From Paenibacillus sp. cl123 (GTDB lineage: Bacteria; Bacillota; Bacilli; Paenibacillales; NBRC-103111), in NCBI RefSeq assembly GCF_900101595.1, contig NZ_FMYY01000008.1, positions 121,539-185,538 of the forward strand: a DNA stretch of 64,000 nt, given 5' to 3'. Positions 8,101-16,102 of the stretch are shown in pieces (position 1 is the stretch's first letter; each line of letters begins with the position of its first letter). The notes below the pieces were generated by a model, which ran no database searches, had not been told where the DNA came from, and worked only from the letters and a program-made list of their open reading frames with translations. The position numbers and the translations under genes were made by a program.

Positions 8101-9642
8101 ATGAAGAAAGCAGTAATCGTGATGAGTGCTTTAAGCTTGACACTCGTTCTGGCATCCGGCTGTCAGCCGAAGACGGAGTCTGCGGACAGCAAACCAAATG
8201 CAACATCCTCCGCACCGGACAGCACGTCGGAGAAAATTAAAATCGAAATGATGGCGGCATCGTGGACAGGGGGAGGGTGGCCGGATAACAATCATCCGAT
8301 CATCCAGTATATCAACAAAAAGTTTAATGTCGATCTGCAAATTCAATGGGTTCCGAATGCCAACTTTGCCGAAAAGCTGAACGTCGTCTCCGCCTCCGGT
8401 AAAATGCCTGATGCGATCCGGGTCGATTCCGGCATGTTTTTAAAATGGGTGGATGAAGGCGTATTCCTCGATTTGCAGCCATATTTGTCCAAATACCCGG
8501 TCTTGCAAAGCATCGCAAAGCCGGAGGAATGGGCGATCCTGAATCCGAAGGACAAAATATACGGCATTCCGATCTATGAAACTGCCCAAAACTCGCTTTA
8601 TGTCCGCGCGGATTGGATGGAAAATCTGGGGCTGCCGCTGCCTGATGCCACAGCGTTCACCATTGACAAGTTTTATGAAATCGCCAAAGCGTTTACGACG
8701 CAAGATCCGGATAAAAACGGCAAGCACGATACCTTCGGGTTCTCTGCATTGGGGAACTCGCTCCAGCTGGGCGACCCGCAGCTGCTCGCCGCCTTCGGCA
8801 TCGCCAACGGTTGGAAGGAAGTCAATGGCGAGCTCGTTCCCATGCAAGCGCAAGCCAAGGAATGGACCGAATTTTTGACTTTTATGAAGAAGGCTTATGA
8901 GGAAGGCGTGCTTGACAAAGATTTTATTACGAATACGAATTTCAATGACAAGTATGCGCAAGGTAAGGTAGGATTCGCTATCGATATGCACTACCAATTC
9001 AGTCAGCAAACGAACCAGCAGCTTCAGAAGATTGCCCCTAATGCCAAATTCGTCGAATTGTCGCCTCCTATCGGAGCCAGCGGCAGCAGAGGAACGAAAA
9101 CGCCTTCGAGCGGCATGCTGAAGCTGGTTTTGAGCAAGGACATGGATGAAAACAAGCGCCAGCGCATGCTCGAAATTCTGAATTGGTGGGTATCTCCGGA
9201 AGGCGAAGACATTATAAAGAACGGGATTGAAGGCACTCATTATCAGAAAAAGCCCGACGGCTCCTACGAAATGACTGATGCGTTAAAGGCAGAGGGCGAA
9301 GGACGGCAAAGCCTCTTATGGAACTGGATGCTGCGAGGCAATTCAAATACGTACAATATTTACAAGTGGAGCGATCCGATATGGGCCAGCGAAATGGAAA
9401 AGTCCATTAAAAACGCCAAACAGTATCCTTATAAAAATGCCTCCGACGGGTTCTTGAGCGCCTCCGAAACGTTCACGAAGCAAGGCAAAACGCTGGATGA
9501 CAAATTCCTTCAAGTCGTGCTGGAAATTATCGCGGGCCGGAAGCCGGTCGAAAGCATCAACGATGCGGTCGGCGATTGGAAGAAAAATGGCGGAGATAAA
9601 ATTATCGAAGAAGTGAATACGGCGTTCAAAGCGAAAAAATAA
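8101..9642 (+). CDS. Extracellular solute-binding lipoprotein (sugar ABC importer)
   Basis: A 513-residue family-1 solute-binding protein of the LplA type. A lipoprotein signal peptide ends in the lipobox LASGC, with lipidated C21. ATG at 8101 is chosen because GGGGGAGG lies 10 bp upstream; the open frame back to 8047 would hide the signal peptide. A TATAAT at 8043-8048 could serve an additional operon-internal promoter. It binds the imported glycan fragment outside the membrane and delivers it to the two following permeases. Ligand is unknown. Confidence 0.93.
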   Translation: MKKAVIVMSALSLTLVLASGCQPKTESADSKPNATSSAPDSTSEKIKIEMMAASWTGGGWPDNNHPIIQYINKKFNVDLQIQWVPNANFAEKLNVVSASGKMPDAIRVDSGMFLKWVDEGVFLDLQPYLSKYPVLQSIAKPEEWAILNPKDKIYGIPIYETAQNSLYVRADWMENLGLPLPDATAFTIDKFYEIAKAFTTQDPDKNGKHDTFGFSALGNSLQLGDPQLLAAFGIANGWKEVNGELVPMQAQAKEWTEFLTFMKKAYEEGVLDKDFITNTNFNDKYAQGKVGFAIDMHYQFSQQTNQQLQKIAPNAKFVELSPPIGASGSRGTKTPSSGMLKLVLSKDMDENKRQRMLEILNWWVSPEGEDIIKNGIEGTHYQKKPDGSYEMTDALKAEGEGRQSLLWNWMLRGNSNTYNIYKWSDPIWASEMEKSIKNAKQYPYKNASDGFLSASETFTKQGKTLDDKFLQVVLEIIAGRKPVESINDAVGDWKKNGGDKIIEEVNTAFKAKK

Positions 9643-9645
9643 TTC

Positions 9646-9695
9646 GGAACAACCGGGAACAGTCTTGCGAGGCTTCGGCCTTTGGAGGTTGTTCC
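9646..9695 (+). promoter_or_regulatory. Inverted repeat covering the permease ribosome binding site
   Basis: GGAACAACC at 9646-9654 is exactly complementary to GGTTGTTCC at 9687-9695. The right arm shares two bases with GGAGG (9684-9688), the ribosome binding site of the permease gene. A hairpin here could lower permease translation relative to the binding protein, or protect the upstream mRNA. Confidence 0.5.
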
Positions 9696-9700
9696 TCTTC

Positions 9701-10630
9701 ATGACAGGCAGCTTAGCGAGGAGGCATACCGTGCTCAATGGTTATTGGCGAAGAGCCTTTCCGATCTATGTGATGATTTTTCCCGGATTTTTATTTTTTA
9801 TGGTGTTCAAGTATGTTCCGATGTTCGGTATTTTGATTGCATTTATGGATTACAGCCCGTTTAAAGGGATCGGGGGCAGCGAGTGGGTCGGACTGGACCA
9901 TTTTCGCAGATTGTTCTCCGAAGGGGATTTCTGGATGCTGCTGCAAAATACGCTGATGCTGAACGTGCTCGACGTCTTGTTCTTTTTTCCTGCGCCTATT
10001 CTGGTTGCCCTGCTTTTGAATGAAATGAGAGTCAAATGGTTCAAGGGTACGGTTCAAACGATTTTGTACGCTCCTAATTTTATATCCTGGGTCGTCATCG
10101 TAGGGATTACGCTCCAGCTGTTCGCTACGGGCTCGGGGGCGATCAACGAGCTGCTGGAAGGCTGGGGGTTCGATCGGATCGAGCTGATGACGGACCCGAA
10201 ATACTTCCGGTGGGTGTGGCTGTTCCAAAACATTTGGCAGGGAGCGGGCTGGGGGGCCATTATTTTTCTGGCGGCTTTGTCCGCTGTCGACCCTACGCTT
10301 TATGAGGCGGCCGAGATGGATGGCGCCAGCCGCTGGCGCCAGCTCTGGCATATTACGCTGCCTGCTCTGCGCGGGGCGATCGTGATTTTGTTTATCCTAC
10401 GCTTGGGGCATATCATGGATCTCGGCTTTGAGCATGTGTTCCTGCTGCAGAACCCGATGAACAGGGATGTCTCCGAAGTGTTCGAGACGTTTATTTATAA
10501 GGTTGGTCTTAATGAAGGAGATTACAGCTACTCGACTGCCGTCGGCTTGTTCAAATCGGCAATCGGCCTGGCGATGGTGCTGACTGCCAATGCATTGGCC
10601 AAACGGACGGGACAGGAGGGAGTCTTTTGA
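9701..10630 (+). CDS. ABC sugar permease, LplB-type
   Basis: A 309-residue integral membrane protein with six predicted helices and the binding-protein-dependent transport motif EAAEMDGASRWRQLWHITLP, which docks the ATPase. KYVPMFG near the N terminus is typical of LplB/YteP permeases of complex-carbohydrate importers. ATG at 9701 follows GGAGG at 12-bp spacing; a TTG at 9665 is a less likely start. It pairs with the next permease, whose start overlaps its stop. Confidence 0.92.
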   Translation: MTGSLARRHTVLNGYWRRAFPIYVMIFPGFLFFMVFKYVPMFGILIAFMDYSPFKGIGGSEWVGLDHFRRLFSEGDFWMLLQNTLMLNVLDVLFFFPAPILVALLLNEMRVKWFKGTVQTILYAPNFISWVVIVGITLQLFATGSGAINELLEGWGFDRIELMTDPKYFRWVWLFQNIWQGAGWGAIIFLAALSAVDPTLYEAAEMDGASRWRQLWHITLPALRGAIVILFILRLGHIMDLGFEHVFLLQNPMNRDVSEVFETFIYKVGLNEGDYSYSTAVGLFKSAIGLAMVLTANALAKRTGQEGVF

Positions 10631-11496
10631 AGACACGGACAACGGGCGCGGATCGCATACTGGACGGCATCGTATATGTTTTGCTCCTTCTCGGTGCGGT
10701 GGCCGCTCTCTTTCCCTTGTTCTATGTGTTTGCGATTTCTTTCTCCACGGAGCGGGAATATTTGACGCGCGGCTTTTACATCATTCCCGAACAATTCACG
10801 CTGGACGGCTATTTTTATTTAATGACGCATTCCGGCTTCAAAAAAGCGCTCATCAATGCCGTCCTGATCAGCGCAATCGGGACCTTGATCAATATGGCGC
10901 TGACAACCTTGATGGCTTATGGCCTCTCCAAGCCGTGGCTGAAGGGAAGAGGGTTTCTGAACTTTATCGTCGTGTTTACGATGCTGTTTTCAGGAGGGAT
11001 GATCCCGACTTATTTGGTCGTCAATTCGCTTGGTCTGATTAACAGCTTCTGGGCACTTTGGCTAAGCTCGGCTGTCATCGCGTTTAATCTGGTCGTGATG
11101 AGAAGCTTCTTCCGCACGTTTCCTGCTGAGCTGGAGGAGTCCGCTCGCATCGACGGCAGCGGGGAATGGAGGCTGCTGGCGACGCTTGTTATTCCTTTGT
11201 CCATGCCGGCCATCGCCACCTTTACGTTATTTTATTTGGTCAACAACTGGAATACTTATTTCTCGGCGATTCTATATTTGAATGATAACAACTTGATGCC
11301 GCTGCAGGTGTTTCTCAGACAGATGCTGATCGAAGATGATCCGTCCATCTCGAACGCCTCGAGCGTCCAGTACCGGTACACGCCGGCCGCCAAGATGGCT
11401 GCGATCATCATCACGGCGATGCCGCTTTTGATCGCGTATCCTTTTTTCCAAAAGCATTTTAATAAAGGCGTTCTGCTCGGTTCGGTCAAGGGCTGA
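10627..11496 (+). CDS. ABC sugar permease, YtcP/CarB-type
   Basis: A 289-residue permease with six helices and the EAA-type loop EESARIDGSGEWR. The C-terminal QKHFNKGVLLGSVKG is diagnostic of this partner family. It starts at TTG 10627, overlapping the preceding stop, with GGAGGGAG just upstream, so it is translationally coupled. No ATPase gene follows, so an MsmX-like shared ATPase is presumed. Confidence 0.92.
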   Translation: MKTRTTGADRILDGIVYVLLLLGAVAALFPLFYVFAISFSTEREYLTRGFYIIPEQFTLDGYFYLMTHSGFKKALINAVLISAIGTLINMALTTLMAYGLSKPWLKGRGFLNFIVVFTMLFSGGMIPTYLVVNSLGLINSFWALWLSSAVIAFNLVVMRSFFRTFPAELEESARIDGSGEWRLLATLVIPLSMPAIATFTLFYLVNNWNTYFSAILYLNDNNLMPLQVFLRQMLIEDDPSISNASSVQYRYTPAAKMAAIIITAMPLLIAYPFFQKHFNKGVLLGSVKG

Positions 11497-11516
11497 ATGC
11501 GATAGGAGACAAATCG

Positions 11517-12239
11517 ATGCACAAACCGAAATATATCGCCCATCGGGGTCTTAGCATGCACGCGCCCGAAAACACGACTGCAGCCTTCGAATTGGCCGGA
11601 CATTCGGGGTTCTGGGGGATTGAATGCGATACGTATTGCACAACTGACGGCCATTGGATCGTTCATCACGACCGGACGGTGGACCGGATGACGGATGGGA
11701 CGGGGAAAGCGAAGGACTTTGCGTTCGAAGCGATCCGCAGCTTGAACATCATTGCCGGGATCGGAATCGAAGCGTATGCCGGGTTGCGGATTCCAGCTTT
11801 GGGAGAAGTGCTGGACATCTGCAAACGTTATAAGATGCACGCCTTTATCGAAATCGAGGAATATCATCACGACGCCGATCTGGAGAACCTGGTCGAACTG
11901 GTCGATCGGCACGACATGCTGGATAACTGCAGCTTCATTTGCTTTAACGCCGATGATCTGAAGAAAGTACGGGCGATAAACGGTCGCGTCCCGCTTGGGT
12001 ATTTGTCGGTCAAGCCGCATGCGGCCGCCGATCTGGACTTGATCGAGCAGCTAAAGCCAGCATTTCTGGACTACGACTACCGGTCGGTCACGCCTGAGGA
12101 TGTCCGCATGCTGGCGGCCAAGGGGATTGACGTGTCCGTGTGGACGGTTAATTCGCGAAGCGATGCCCAGCCCTTTATCGAGGCGGGAGTTGCTTATATG
12201 ACAACCGACACGATTTTGACGGATGAGGCTAAGAAGTAA
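11517..12239 (+). CDS. Glycerophosphodiester phosphodiesterase (UgpQ-like)
   Basis: A 240-residue GDPD-family TIM-barrel hydrolase with the catalytic set H9-R10, E36, D38 and H51. It lacks a signal peptide and should act in the cytoplasm, cleaving glycerophosphodiesters to glycerol-3-phosphate and an alcohol. AGGAGA precedes the ATG and only 20 bp separate it from the permease, so it belongs to the same operon. This suggests the importer may handle glycerophosphodiesters or glycerophospho-substituted glycans rather than plain sugars, though that is only inference. A terminator follows at 12265. Confidence 0.92.
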   Translation: MHKPKYIAHRGLSMHAPENTTAAFELAGHSGFWGIECDTYCTTDGHWIVHHDRTVDRMTDGTGKAKDFAFEAIRSLNIIAGIGIEAYAGLRIPALGEVLDICKRYKMHAFIEIEEYHHDADLENLVELVDRHDMLDNCSFICFNADDLKKVRAINGRVPLGYLSVKPHAAADLDLIEQLKPAFLDYDYRSVTPEDVRMLAAKGIDVSVWTVNSRSDAQPFIEAGVAYMTTDTILTDEAKK

Positions 12240-12264
12240 GGGGAACCCCATACGATCAGGCCAA

Positions 12265-12295
12265 CAAACTGCCGCGTAACCTCGGGGCAGTTTTT
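12265..12295 (+). terminator. Terminator of the 5.1-12.2 kb importer operon
   Basis: AAACTGCC and GGCAGTTT arms, with an inner CCG/CGG extension, are followed by a run of T. A second hairpin at 12364-12386 (GGCTCC/GGAGCT, then TTTT) may act as a backup. Confidence 0.75.
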
Positions 12296-12411
12296 GATTT
12301 GAGCTTTTTTCGAAATCTCGGAAGGATGAGCTCCGGTGATTGTTCGTTTGGCATCTTCCTCGAAAAGGCTCCGTGCAGGAGCTTTTCTTAAGCAGAGGGG
12401 ATGCAGCAGCA

Positions 12412-12554
12412 GAGCGGAGTTGTAACGGAACTGAACGACCCTAGGCGCATGAATTCGACCGAAATCCATTTGTTACGGACTGAGTGCCTCTTAGCGAGCC
12501 AAACGGTCCATGTTTCACTCCATTTGCCCATCTAAGGTTCGCTGAGTTCCGTTT
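12412..12554. repeat. Dispersed imperfect palindromic element, copy 1
   Basis: It begins GAGCGGAGTTGTAACGGAACT and ends CGCTGAGTTCCGTTT, so AACGGAACT and AGTTCCGTT form inverted ends. The internal stretch CTCCATTTGCCCATCTAAG is shared exactly with copy 2 (25594-25690). Intergenic and non-coding. Confidence 0.65.
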
Positions 12555-12720
12555 ACTGTTCTGGGCGCGCGCCATCCACCTCTCGTCCATACTATGATCA
12601 GGGGATTCATGGATACAACTGCCGGACTTCGAGAGGGATCGAAGAAAGCGCGAAATAGAAGAAAGGAAAGGCCGGCTAATTTCTCAATGGAGGAACAAGC
12701 GAGAAGGGGAGCTGGGAAAA

Positions 12721-13334
12721 ATGTCGATGGATTATGTTTATTTGACCATTTGCTCGATCATTTATAGCGCCATGATCTTCGCCAGCCCTAACCTGAACTT
12801 GATGAAGATCGGTTATGTAGTTCCTATCGGACTATCGATCATGTTTTTCGATAAGCGGAAGCTTTTGTTTACGATGCAGCTCAGCCTCCTTTCTATCGGA
12901 GTTAACTATGGCAGCATGTTTACCAAAACGGTCTGGGGGGCGTTCCTGTTCATCTGGCGCTGCTGGACATCGATAACTTTAAATCGATCAACGATACATA
13001 TGGGCATTTGACAGGCGATGCGGTGCTGAAGCAGGTGGCGGGACAGACGATGCTTCTGGCCGCCGGCAAAGGGTTTGCCGCCCGGTACGGGGGAGAGGAA
13101 TTTGCCATTTTGTACATGGGACTGGAGGAGGACGAAGTATACCGCAATGTGGAGGAAATCCGGGAAGCCGTCGCTGCAGCTTCCTACGCGGAGCTTGAAG
13201 GGAGAGGCGTCACGATCAGCGTAGGGCTGCACCGACTGCATACGAGCGAAACGAAGGACATGCTGTTCAAAAAAACTGATGAAGCTTTGTATGCCGCCAA
13301 GCATTCGGGGAAAAACCGGACGGTATTCATCTGA
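12721..13334 (+). pseudogene. Decayed diguanylate cyclase (GGDEF) gene
   Basis: The 5' part (from 12721) encodes two to three transmembrane segments. The 3' part, in another frame, encodes LLDIDNFKSINDTYGHLTGD, the catalytic RYGGEEF and the C-terminal half of a GGDEF domain up to 13334. The frames join across a six-G run at 12935-12940, giving VWG-GVPVHLALLDID. Even after correcting the frame, the conserved LTGLxNRR start of the GGDEF domain and most of the sensor region are missing, so an internal deletion accompanied the frameshift. The catalytic motif itself is intact. A sequencing error in the G run would repair the frame but not the deletion. Confidence 0.8.
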
Positions 13335-13355
13335 CATACGGATTCCGAAAGCAGA

Positions 13356-13384
13356 AGCTCAGATCCTGACCGATCTGAGCTTTC
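13356..13384. terminator. Bidirectional hairpin between convergent genes
   Basis: A perfect 10-bp stem (AGCTCAGATC/GATCTGAGCT) with a 6-nt loop and a short T tract lies between the decayed cyclase and the convergent MFS gene. Confidence 0.75.
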
Positions 13385-13400
13385 TCGCCGTCTGTCGGAG

Positions 13401-14741
13401 CTATCGCGGATTGCGGTAAGGGACGCGGCTGTGAACGGCAAGCCCGATCAGTATCAGCACGATCAGAGACCCGAGCGCTGCCCGGCTGGCCAGGTTGCCA
13501 TGCTCGGCGAGCACGAGCGTGATGGTGCCGTACAGCAGAGGGCCGACGATGGAGGACACCTTGCCGGAGAAAGCGAACAAGCCGAAAAATTGTCCTCGCT
13601 TCTCTTCTGGCGTAAGCTCTACGATCATCGTCCGCGAGGTGACCCACATTGCTCCCATGGAGATGCCGTACAGACTGCCGGCAACCCAGAACAGCTCTTG
13701 GCTCGCGGTCAGCGAAGCCAGAGCGATGGAGGCGATCATGACGACCGCTACCGCGCCGACGGCCCGCTTGGAGCCGGCATACCGGGTGATATAGCCGAAG
13801 CCGAAGGAGCCTGCGATGCTGGACACCGTCGAGACGAGATACAGCAAGATAAACTGTCCCGTCGAGAATCCGATGACCGTCTTGGCGTAGACACCCATAA
13901 CGGCGATCGCTGTGGCTACCGCGTCATTGAAGAAGAAGTAGGCGATCATAAACAGGAAAACGGACCGGTAGGAGCGGGCTTCCTTGAAGGTTTGCCACAC
14001 CTCGCGATAGCCGGAGAAAAAGGAGGGCTTCGGCCCTCCGGCAGCGGCAGCCGCTGCCGCGCGTCCGGGACTTTCCTTGTACCCCAGGAAAAGGGGGAGC
14101 GAGAACAGCAGGAACAGCAACGCGCTCGGAATAAAAGAGCGGTGGAAGCCGGCATCGCCGATAAACGGATAGACGGACAATCCGACCAGGGTGCCGAAAT
14201 AGCCGACGGCAACCCCATAACCGGAGATGAGCGGCATCTCCTTCTCGTTGCCGAGATCGGAGATCATCGCGTCGTAGAACACAAGGCTGGAGTTATAGAA
14301 AAACTTGGCAAACATGAAGAAGATAAGCACCAGCGCCAGCGATAAGGGGATTCCCGCCACCGTAAGCCCGGTCTGCCAATAAGAGGCCGCCCCCATCAGC
14401 AGCGTGCTTCCGATGCACAGCAGGGTAAGCGGGACAAGAAACGGCTTCTTGCGCCCGGTCCGGTCGATCAGCACGCCGTACAGCGGAGTGAGCAGCACCA
14501 AGAAAAAGCTGGCCAGCGCGTTCGTATAGGTGATGAAGGTGCTGGCGATCTGATTCATCGTCTCGCTGCCGCCGAGCGTTTCCTGCAAATAGAAGGGAAA
14601 AAAGATAGTGACGATGTTGGATGTAAAGATGGTGTTGGCAAAATCGTAAAGCGCCCAAACCAGCACCGGCAGGGCAAAGTAAAGCTTCCAGCCGCTTCGG
14701 GGCAGCTCCGGGCGTTCCGACATACGGGGTGTCAAGGACAT
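13401..14741 (-). CDS. MFS transporter, UMF1 (Atg22-like) family
   Basis: About 446 residues with 12 predicted helices. ALYDFANTIF in the first helix and the loop DRTGRKKP between helices 2 and 3 are typical of the UMF1 branch of the major facilitator superfamily, which includes the Atg22 vacuolar effluxers; bacterial substrates are unknown. ATG at 14741 is preferred because AAGAAGGA lies about 11 bp upstream; an upstream ATG at 14777 is possible. It is divergent from the CheY-like gene and not obviously part of an operon. Confidence 0.88.
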   Translation of the reverse strand: MSLTPRMSERPELPRSGWKLYFALPVLVWALYDFANTIFTSNIVTIFFPFYLQETLGGSETMNQIASTFITYTNALASFFLVLLTPLYGVLIDRTGRKKPFLVPLTLLCIGSTLLMGAASYWQTGLTVAGIPLSLALVLIFFMFAKFFYNSSLVFYDAMISDLGNEKEMPLISGYGVAVGYFGTLVGLSVYPFIGDAGFHRSFIPSALLFLLFSLPLFLGYKESPGRAAAAAAAGGPKPSFFSGYREVWQTFKEARSYRSVFLFMIAYFFFNDAVATAIAVMGVYAKTVIGFSTGQFILLYLVSTVSSIAGSFGFGYITRYAGSKRAVGAVAVVMIASIALASLTASQELFWVAGSLYGISMGAMWVTSRTMIVELTPEEKRGQFFGLFAFSGKVSSIVGPLLYGTITLVLAEHGNLASRAALGSLIVLILIGLAVHSRVPYRNPR

Positions 14742-14909
14742 TGGTTGCACCATCCTTCTTGGCAAGTTGTGAGCCATGCTCTCTATTCACATGTATTCGT
14801 GCCGTCCGTGCAAATTCCTTGCTTTCATACAAAATTTACATCGTGCACGGCCGTTTAGCTCCGCAAGAACAGCCGAGGAAGCTGTATGGGCTCACCGCTG
14901 CTGCCGGAC

Positions 14910-14937
14910 TTGTATTTTTTGGATGTGGTGCTATAAT
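14910..14937 (+). promoter_or_regulatory. Probable sigma-A promoter for the CheY-like gene
   Basis: TTGTAT (14910-14915) and a perfect TATAAT (14932-14937) are separated by 16 bp and lie about 70 bp upstream of the start at 15008. Confidence 0.55.
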
Positions 14938-15007
14938 ACATGTTACAAATTGTATATTCCAATCGAAATACCTTGATTCGAAACTAAGCGAAGGAGGAGG
15001 TTTCGAC

Positions 15008-15370
15008 ATGAGCAAAATTTTGATCGTGGACGATTCGCTTTTCATGCGCGTGCTGCTGCGAAATGTCATTCACGAGCTCGGCTATGAGACGGTAGTTGAA
15101 GCCGCCAATGGGGTGGAAGCGTTGTCAAAATATGCCGACGAACAGCCCGACGTTGTGACGCTCGATATAACGATGCCCGAAATGGACGGTATCACGGCTT
15201 TGGAGAAGATCATACATATGAATCCTGCCGCCAAAGTGATCATGGTGTCTGCGATGGGACAGCAGGCGTTACTGATTCGGGCGGTCAGCATGGGGGCCAG
15301 CGATTTTATCGTAAAGCCGTTCAGCAAGGAACGGGTGCGGGAAGCCTTGAAGAAAGCGTTCGCCGGATAA
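15008..15370 (+). CDS. Stand-alone CheY-like response regulator
   Basis: A 120-residue single-domain receiver with D8, D9, phosphoacceptor D53, a conserved Ser at about 81 and K103. It has no output domain, so it must act by protein-protein contact, as CheY does at the flagellar switch or as a phosphorelay shuttle. ATG 15008 follows a strong AAGGAGGAGG. No chemotaxis or kinase gene is adjacent, so its partner is encoded elsewhere. Confidence 0.93.
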   Translation: MSKILIVDDSLFMRVLLRNVIHELGYETVVEAANGVEALSKYADEQPDVVTLDITMPEMDGITALEKIIHMNPAAKVIMVSAMGQQALLIRAVSMGASDFIVKPFSKERVREALKKAFAG

Positions 15371-15518
15371 GCGCAGGGCGGATTTTAGCAATAACGGGTT
15401 TATTTTGATACAATATGGACGATCGATCGCCTTGGCGATGCCGGGAAGCGTCTGGATACAAGGAGTTGCGACGACGCCTGGCCATGATACAACTGAGAGT
15501 AAGGGAGCATAAGCGGAC

Positions 15519-15974
15519 GTGGATATTAAAGGGATAGTCGTCAGCTCGGACGAGCAGCTGAAGCAAGGTCTGGAAGTGCGGATGGAAGTGTTCGTTAAAG
15601 AGCAGCAGGTGCCGGAGGAGCTGGAGATCGACGAGTTCGACTCGTCATGGGAGGCATGCAGGCATTTTCTGCTGCTGGACGGGAGCAGACCGGTCGCGGC
15701 GGCACGCTATCGGAAGTACGACGAGAGCACGGCCAAGCTGCAGCGGATCGCTGTGCTGGCCGAATACCGGGGGCTCGGTCTCGGCAAGAGAATCATCGAG
15801 ATGATGGAGGACGATATCCGAAGTCGCGGCATCGCCTCAGCCATTATATTGGACGGACAAACGCAGGCGGAAGCGTTCTATCACAAGCTTGGCTACAGCA
15901 CGGTATCGGAAGAGCCGTTCCTTGACGCCGGTATTTGGCATGTCCGCATGATCAAGACGCTGTTTGAAGAATAG
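15519..15974 (+). CDS. GNAT family N-acetyltransferase (YjcF/ElaA-like)
   Basis: A 151-residue acetyltransferase with the acetyl-CoA binding motif region LQRIAVLAEYRGLGLGKRI (motif A, R-G-x-G-x-G-K) and the C-terminal AFYHKLGY segment. The ending resembles YjcF-type proteins with GI-HV-M-K. It starts at GTG 15519 with AAGGGAG about 12 bp upstream. The substrate, a small amine or a protein N terminus, is not predictable. Confidence 0.88.
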   Translation: MDIKGIVVSSDEQLKQGLEVRMEVFVKEQQVPEELEIDEFDSSWEACRHFLLLDGSRPVAAARYRKYDESTAKLQRIAVLAEYRGLGLGKRIIEMMEDDIRSRGIASAIILDGQTQAEAFYHKLGYSTVSEEPFLDAGIWHVRMIKTLFEE

Positions 15975-16102
15975 GCGGCCGGGAGGCGGCTAAGCGGGCG
16001 TAGAGCAGGCATCACTCCATGCCTGTCACAGGTTGTTCGGTTGGATTGGGGAGCATTATGATATACACTGGGGAAAACAATCAGCGAGGAGTTTGACCCA
16101 AG

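Larger units (their letters stand above)
12240..12720. other. Gene-free stretch with terminators and a dispersed repeat
   Basis: About 480 bp between the glycerophosphodiesterase and the broken diguanylate cyclase. It holds two hairpin terminators (12265-12295, 12364-12386) and one copy of the dispersed palindromic element (12412-12554). The last 150 bp are purine-rich leader sequence without a clear promoter. Confidence 0.7.

Noticed and set aside
13008..13334. Independent small GGDEF protein
   Set aside because: It begins inside the conserved GGDEF fold without a ribosome binding site; it is the 3' part of a frameshifted gene.
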